64,000 nucleotides of DNA from Lepus europaeus (taxonomy: Eukaryota; Chordata; Mammalia; Lagomorpha; Leporidae). The position numbers and the translations under genes were made by a program. The notes beneath the pieces were generated by a model, which saw nothing but the letters and a program-made list of their open reading frames with translations, did no database searches and was not told the DNA's origin. Shown here piece by piece: positions 58,707 to 64,000 of this stretch. Location of the stretch: positions 18,259,218-18,323,217 of the forward strand of contig NC_084850.1 in assembly GCF_033115175.1 (NCBI RefSeq), in the 5' to 3' direction. How positions within the stretch are numbered: position 1 is the first letter of the stretch; every line of letters begins with the position of its first letter.

Positions 58707-59088
58707 AAAATTAATCAATTTTTAAAAAATATCATCTAGGATCTCTGTCCTTAATGTAATGTACACACTTTTATTTAATGCTATAACTAGTACTCCAACA
58801 GTATTTTTCACTTTGTGTTTCTGTGTGGGTGCAAACTGATGAAATCTTTACTTAAGATATACTAAATCAATCTTCTGTATATAAAGAGAATTGAAAATGA
58901 ATCTTGATGTGAATGGAATGGGAGAGGGAGCGGGAAATGGGAGGGGTGTGAGGGGGACGGAAATTATGGGGGGGAAGCCATTGTTTTCCGTAAACTGTAC
59001 TTTGGAAATTTATTTTTACCAAATAAAAAATTTTAAAAAAAAGAAAGTAAAACTAAAAAAAAAAAAAAAAGAAAAAAGAAAAAAGAAA
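58707..59088 (+). mobile_element. Shortened L1 3' UTR and tail
   Basis: Only the distal 3' UTR module (aggatctctgtccttaatg ... accaaataaaaaa) with a G-rich tract at 58915-58975. It joins directly to ORF2 at about 58690. The tail is an A-rich stretch with G interruptions. Confidence 0.9.
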
Positions 59089-59103
59089 GAAATCTAGCCT
59101 CTG

Positions 59104-59766
59104 TGGGTATTCATTTGATCTACCCCTGGGACCACACAAAGAGTTTATGTGGCCCTCAGTGTGTTCTCAAATTTCTCTACAGTCTCTCACTGGGTTGCCA
59201 AGGTTACCGAGTTTGAGTTCTCTCGCCCCTCCTCGGGTTTTCACAGTCTCAGATTGTTAGCTCCACCTACTTTCACTAGATTCTAACCTCCTGTTATTTC
59301 TCCTGACCAGAGTCAAGTTTTTCTGCTTGGCTACTCGTAGTTGCCGCTTTACATACGTAAAATGCCGCCTGCTCTTTGTCTTGCTTGGCTTTGTAAGGTG
59401 AGTGGAGAGAGAGGCTAGTCCTTCGGTTCCCCTTATTTATTCGTTTTTCTTTCTCTCCTCCAGTCTGCCTGGTGAACTTTCCCCAGTGGGGCCTCAGGCC
59501 TCATTCTGCCTTTCCTCACCAATGTCTGGGGTTTCTGAGGTTTTTGTCTTACCTCCCCTTCCCACGCTGGTGAGATTCTGTGGCTTTGCTCCCATGGCTG
59601 GGCTCCCCATAGGTCCTCTGTGTCACATCCACTGGATCTGGAAGCGTTTCCTCTGCATTTTTTTCTTGAGTCTTTTCCTGAGGCTACAGTAACTCCACTT
59701 TTATTAAACTATCTTTTCCCGGACTATTGGTGCGTGCCCTCACTATCCGCCATCTTGGCCCCTTCA
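59104..59766 (-). mobile_element. L1 5' UTR (outer part of minus L1)
   Basis: Reverse 5' UTR ending with cactatccgccatcttggcc. It parallels the plus-strand 5' UTR at 53579-54300. Confidence 0.9.
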
Positions 59767-59782
59767 TCTCTTACTGAATTAT

Positions 59783-60054
59783 AAGAGTACTTTATGTTGT
59801 AGATACAACTACCTTAGTAGATATATAATTTCCAAATGTTGTCTACCCAACTTTGGATTAGTTTTTTTACTTTAGCAGTAGCATTCTTTGATGCAAAGAA
59901 AGTTTTTAATTTTGATGAAATCAAATTTATCTATTTTTCTTTTGTTGTTTATGTTTTTGGTGTAATTTCTAAGAATTCATTGTCACATTTAAGATCATAC
60001 AGATTTGCCTTTTTTTTTCTGATGAGTTTTATATAGGTTAAGATTACTTAGGTT
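59783..60054 (-). mobile_element. Ancient L1 ORF2, reverse strand
   Basis: Continues the ancient L1 from 50.2-51.0 kb (gcagtagcattctttgatgcaaagaaag ... gatgaaatcaaatttatc). Confidence 0.75.
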
Positions 60055-60372
60055 GTGGCCCATGCTGTAGCGCAGCAGGTTTAAACTCTGGCTTGCAATG
60101 CTGGCATCCCCTATGGGCACCAGTTTAAGCCCTGGCTGCTCCACTTCTGATTCAGCTCCCTGAAAATCTGCCTGGGAAAGCAGCAGAGGATTGCCCTAGT
60201 CCTTGGTCCCCTTAACCCATGTGGGAGATCTGCATAAAGATCTTGGCTCCTGGCTTCAGCCTTGCCCATCTCTGGTTGTTGTAGCCATTTGGGGACTTAA
60301 GCAGTGGAAGGAAGACCCCTCTCTCTCTCTGTAACTCTATGCTTCAAATAAATAAAATAAATCTGTAAAAAA
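60055..60372 (+). mobile_element. CSINE in ancient L1
   Basis: C-repeat (tgtggcccatgctgtagcgcagcag ... cttcaaataaataaaataaatc). Possible TSD agattact / agattatg. Confidence 0.93.
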
Positions 60373-61545
60373 AGATTATGGTCTATGGTCTTTGGATTTT
60401 TGTATGTAGTGTGAAGGTAAAAGTATAACTTCATTTTTTGGCATGTAGCAATCCATCTGTCCCAGCACTATTAGTTGAAAAGAACATTCTTTCTCTACCA
60501 AAGGGTATTTACACCTTTAAAAATAAAAATAAATTTATTGTGGATACATGAGTTTATTTCCAGACTCTCAATTCTATTCCATTGGTCCATGTCTAATCTA
60601 ATAACAGTACCCCACTATCTCATTACTAGTGCTTTGTAGGAAGTTTTGAAATAGTGAAATGTGAGTCCTCCAACTTTGCTCTTTTTCAAAGTTGTTTTGA
60701 TCTTTTCATGTCCTTGAATTTTCACATGAATTTTAGGATTATTTTCTTAACTTCATTTTCAGATCATTCATTGCATGTGTATAAACTACACTGCTTTTGC
60801 ATATTGATTGTGTATTCTGCAACCGTATTCAACTTGTTTAGAACTCAAAGATTTTTAGTGAATTCTTCAGGATTTTCTATATAGTAGATCATGCCATCTG
60901 CATATAGAAATACTTTCATTCATCCTTTCAATCTGGATGTCTTTTAATTCACTTGTTGTCACTAGATGTCTTTGAATTAAATTTCTAGTGGTATACTAGG
61001 GAATTGCAATTAACACCTTAACTTACAACAATCTAGTCCAGATTGACACCAACCTAATTTCCTCATTTTAACAGTATTCAAATATTTGCCAAGATGTAAC
61101 TCCACTCTTTCCCCATACCTTTCTACTGTTATTGTCATATAGTTTATGTATTTATATATTGTGTGCATCAACACAGATGTATAATTGTTTTATTCAGTTG
61201 TTTTTTTAAAATCAAATAGGAGAAAAAAAGAGTCAGACAAAAACGTGTTTATGCTTTTATATTTGCCTGTGTAGTTACTTTTACAATTACTCTGTATTTT
61301 TTTTATGTAGATTCAAGTCACTGTCCTTTTATTTCAGCCTGAAGATATCCCTTTAGTATTTCTTGTAGGGCAGATTTGATAGTAATCAAATTCTGAAAAT
61401 TTTTGTTTATACAAAGAGGTTTTAACTTCTCTTTCACTTTTGGAAATAGGTTTTCTTGATGTGGATTTTTTAGCACTTTTATGATGCTGACTAGGTCTGC
61501 CTCTTGGCCTCCATGATTTCTAATGAGAAATCTACCTTTTTTAAA
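60373..61545 (-). mobile_element. Ancient L1 ORF2 and ORF1, reverse strand
   Basis: Bases 60373-61010 carry reverse ORF2 RT and post-RT regions (tctattccattggtccatgtc; ccaactttgctc; ctgcaaccgtattcaacttg). Bases 61300-61545 carry reverse ORF1 (ccctttagtatttcttgtagggcagatttg; ggcctccatgatttctaatgagaaatc). The stretch 61010-61300 is unclear. Confidence 0.75.
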
Positions 61546-61880
61546 AAAAATTCCAATAAAGGGAACAAATTTTATGTATTTCATATGTGCAGTTTTCAGA
61601 ATGTAATGATACTTCCCACCCCACCGTCCTTCCCTCCCATGTTCCCATCCTCCCTTCTCTTTCCTTTCTTATTTTTCTTTTAATTTTTATAATGGCATAC
61701 ATTCAATTTACTTTATAATCACAGGCTTAACTCTCCACTAAATAAAGAATTCAGCAAGTAAGTAGAAAAACCACCTCCTCCAGAGCATAGACAAGGGCTA
61801 TAAACAACAATCAAATCTGAAAATGTCAATTTCACTCATATACGTTTTAATACTACTGTGGATCCTTTACACAAGCTAAG
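61546..61880 (-). mobile_element. Older lagomorph L1 3' end, reverse strand
   Basis: Related to 26.9-27.05 kb on the opposite strand (acaaattttatgtatttcatatgtgcag; cttcccaccccaccgtccttccctccc). The remainder, to 61880, is tentatively the same element. Confidence 0.5.
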
Positions 61881-61891
61881 TCATCTCTCTT

Positions 61892-64000
61892 TTTTTTTGT
61901 TTTTTTTTTTTTATTAAACTTTTATTTAATGAATATAAATTTCCAAAGTATAGCTTATGGGTTACAATGGCTTCCCCCCTCCCATAACTTCCCTCCCGCC
62001 CACAACCCTCCCCTTTCCCGCTCCCTTTCCCCTTCCATTCATGTAAAGATTCATTTTCAATTCTCTTTGTATACAGAAGATCAGTTTAGTATATATTAGG
62101 TAAAGATTTCAACATTTTGCCCATATAGCAACATAAAGTGAAAAAACTACCATTGGATTACTAATTATAGCATTAAATAGCAATGTACAGCACATTAAAG
62201 ACAGAGATCCTACATAATTTTTTTTTCAAATTAATTAATTTTCTATGCCATTTCCATTTGAACACCAGGTTGTTTTTTTTTTTTCATTTCCAATTCTCTT
62301 TATATACAGAAGATCACTTCAGTATATAATTAGTAGAGACCTCATCAGTTTGTGCCCACACAGAAACGCAAAGTATAAAAATACTGTTTCAGTACTAGTT
62401 ATAGCATCACTTGGCTTTAGACGACACATTAGGGACAGATCCCACATGGGGTGTAAGTACACAGTGACTCCTGTTGCTGATTTAACAATTTGACACTCCT
62501 GTTCATGGCGTCAGTAATCTCCCTAGGCTCTAGTCATGAGTTGCCAGGGCTATGGAAGCCTTTAGAGTTCGTTGACTTTGAACTTATTCCGATAGGGTCA
62601 TAGTCAAAGTGGAAGTTCTCTCCTCCCTTCGGAGAAGGGTACCTCCTTCTTTGATGGCCCCGTTCTTTCCACTGGGATCTCACTCACAGAGATCATTCAT
62701 TTAGGTCTTTTTTTTTTCCATGATATCTTGGCTTTCCATGCCTGCTATACTCTCATGGGCTCTTCAGCCAGATCTGAATGCCTTGAGGGCTGATTCTGAG
62801 GCCAGAGTGTTGTTTAGGACATCTGTCATTCTATGAATCTGCTGTGTATCCCACTTCCCATGTTGGATCTTTCTCTCCCTTTTTGATTCTATCAGTTAGT
62901 ATTAGTAGATACTTGTCTTGTTTGTGTGATCTCTTTGACTCTTAGACCTATCAGAGCTATCAATTGTGAGCTGAAATTGATCACTGGGACTAGTGCGATG
63001 GCATTGGTACATGCCATCTTGATGGGATTGTGTTGGAATCCCCTGGCACATTTCTAACTCCACCATTTGCGGCCAGTCCGATTGAGCATGTTCCAAATTG
63101 TTCATCTCCTCCCTCTCTTTTTCCACTCTTAGATTTAACAGGGATCACTTTTCAGTTAAAATTTAAACACCTAAGAATAATTGTGTGTTAATTACTGAGT
63201 TCAACCAATAGTACTAGAACAACAACAACAACAACAAATACTAAAAAGGATAAAGTATTACATTGTACATCTAAAGTCAGGACAGGAGCTGATCAGTTCA
63301 TTGTTGCTTATAGTGTCCATTTCACTTAACAGGTTTCCCTTTTGGCGCTCAGTTGTCACCGATCAGGGAAAACAAATGATATTTTTCTCTTTGGGACTGG
63401 CTTAATTCACTCAGCATGATGTTTTCCAGATTGCTCCATCTTGTTGCAAATGACTGGGTTTCGTTGTTTCTTACTGCTGTATAGTATTCTATGGAGTACA
63501 TGTCCCATAATTTCTTTATCCAGTCTACTGTTGATGGGCATTTGGGTTGGTTCCAGGTCTTAGCTATTGTGAATTGAGCTGCAATAAACATTAAGGTGCA
63601 GATGGCTTTTTTATTTGCCAAATTAATTTCCTTTGGGTAAATTCCAAGGAGTGGGATGGCTGGGTTGTATGGTAGGGTTATGTTCAGGTTTCTGAGGAAT
63701 CTCCAGACAGACTTCCATAGTGGCTTAACCAGTTTGCATTCCCACCAACAGTGGGTTAGTGTCCCTTTTTCCCCACATCCTCTCCAGCATCTGTTGTTGG
63801 TAGATTTCTGAATGTGAGCCATTCTCACCGGGGTGAAATGGAACCTCATTGTGGTTTTGATTTGCATTTCTCTGATTGCTAGTGATCTTGAACATTTTTT
63901 CATGTGTCTGTTGGCCATTTGGATTTCCTCTTTCGAAAAATGTCTATTGAGGTCCTTGGCCCATCTCTTAAGTGGGTTGTTTGTTTTGTTGTTGTGGATT
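61892..64000 (-). mobile_element. Young L1, 3' UTR and ORF2 end, running off the window
   Basis: The T-rich reverse tail (61892-61913) is followed by the duplicated-module 3' UTR (to about 63340) and ORF2. Nearly identical over about 1.3 kb to the L1 at 1.1-2.5 kb. The 5' end and one TSD lie outside the window. Confidence 0.95.
63349..64000 (-). CDS. L1 ORF2 C-terminal part, open to window edge (5'-partial)
   Basis: Open from the right edge to the normal stop at 63349 with no lesion. The first in-frame Met is 63918, but the frame continues upstream ([19 protein letters not shown]), so that Met is internal. It contains the Cys-rich motif C-x3-C-x7-H-x4-C ([18 protein letters not shown]) and the family terminus. 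It is the best-preserved L1 coding stretch in the window. Whether the whole ORF2 is intact cannot be judged here. Confidence 0.8.
   Translation of the reverse strand, partial: IHNNKTNNPLKRWAKDLNRHFSKEEIQMANRHMKKCSRSLAIREMQIKTTMRFHFTPVRMAHIQKSTNNRCWRGCGEKGTLTHCWWECKLVKPLWKSVWRFLRNLNITLPYNPAIPLLGIYPKEINLANKKAICTLMFIAAQFTIAKTWNQPKCPSTVDWIKKLWDMYSIEYYTAVRNNETQSFATRWSNLENIMLSELSQSQREKYHLFSLIGDN

Larger units (their letters stand above)
53579..59088 (+). mobile_element. Full-length young L1 (plus) nested in the minus L1
   Basis: The 15-bp perfect TSD (gaaatctagcctctg) lies at 53564-53578 and 59089-59103. It has a 5' UTR (53579-54664), ORF1, an intergenic stretch, ORF2 with internal lesions, a strongly shortened 3' UTR and an A/G-rich tail. 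About 300 C-terminal ORF2 codons and much of the 3' UTR are missing at about 58690, so it could not mobilise itself. Confidence 0.95.
50996..59766 (-). mobile_element. Full-length young L1 (minus), interrupted by a full-length L1 (plus)
   Basis: The 16-bp perfect TSD (tctcttactgaattat) lies at 50980-50995 and 59767-59782. Minus-strand order: 5' UTR 59766-59104 then 53563 to about 53250; ORF1 N-terminal part to about 53098; ORF2 C-terminal end to about 52480; 3' UTR to about 51040. Most of ORF1 and ORF2 is deleted. The 3' end carries a short extra sequence between two A tracts, a possible transduction. The 5' end has gccatcttgg (59749-59758), the reverse of the YY1-type L1 start motif. Confidence 0.93.

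Overview
The window is 64 kb of repeat-dominated mammalian DNA, almost certainly from a lagomorph (rabbit or hare family). About two dozen copies of the tRNA-derived C-repeat SINE (CSINE) are present: a head with Pol III A/B boxes, a pyrimidine-rich body, and an AAATAAATAAA-type tail. There are also many copies of the matching young L1, whose 3' end always carries the same G-rich strand and ends in ATTCATTAAATAAAAGTT plus poly(A). These are layered over much older, mammal-wide material: MIR, an L2-like 3' end, an MLT1-like LTR, a MER5-like element, a Tigger-like DNA transposon and ancient L1. I find no functional protein-coding gene, no tRNA or rRNA gene, and nothing prokaryotic. The window reads as intergenic or deep-intronic DNA. 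The class names come from recognising sequence, not from a database search.

Layout. 1-5.8 kb: CSINEs, one 3' L1 fragment, an ancient L1, an MLT1-like LTR and a MIR. 5.9-6.8 kb: an ERV/L1 chimeric element. 7.8-10.9 kb: a remnant class I-like endogenous retrovirus with a degenerate nucleocapsid region, a polypurine tract and a 3' LTR that ends in A7, flanked by a 12-bp target duplication. 11-13.4 kb: two CSINE-interrupted MIRs and ancient L1. 13.45-25.55 kb: a near full-length young L1 on the minus strand, broken up by nested insertions. These include a CSINE, an RPS19 processed pseudogene that itself contains a second ERV/L1 chimera, and a second retroviral block that itself contains a CSINE and an L1. 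25.6-33.7 kb: two ancient plus-strand L1s interrupted by CSINEs, a Tigger-like element and a twin-primed L1 carrying a third ERV/L1 chimera. 34-36.8 kb: a CSINE and a textbook twin-primed L1. 36.9-40 kb: the least repetitive stretch, with a MIR, a candidate conserved non-coding element and an unexplained GC-richer block with a 186-codon open frame. 40-47.2 kb: one ancient L1 cut by CSINEs and young L1s, then an L2-like end. 47.2-50 kb: CSINEs, a MIR and unassigned DNA. 50-61.5 kb: an ancient minus-strand L1 split by a full-length minus L1, which is itself split by a full-length plus L1. 61.9-64 kb: another young minus L1 running off the window.

The features do not act as a pathway. Their relation is historical: retrotransposition, nesting, 5' inversion, 3' transduction and recombination, mostly driven by L1 enzymes. 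The most notable points are: (i) a recurrent chimera between a retroviral 3' fragment and the L1 3' UTR, present three times and apparently mobile; (ii) two L1 deletions or rearrangements joining ORF1 to other parts of L1, one giving an in-frame ORF1-ORF2 fusion; (iii) an L1 subfamily with a duplicated 3' UTR module; (iv) a head-to-head palindromic SINE. I saw no clear sign of a new biological system, and most conclusions need repeat masking and comparison with other lagomorph genomes.
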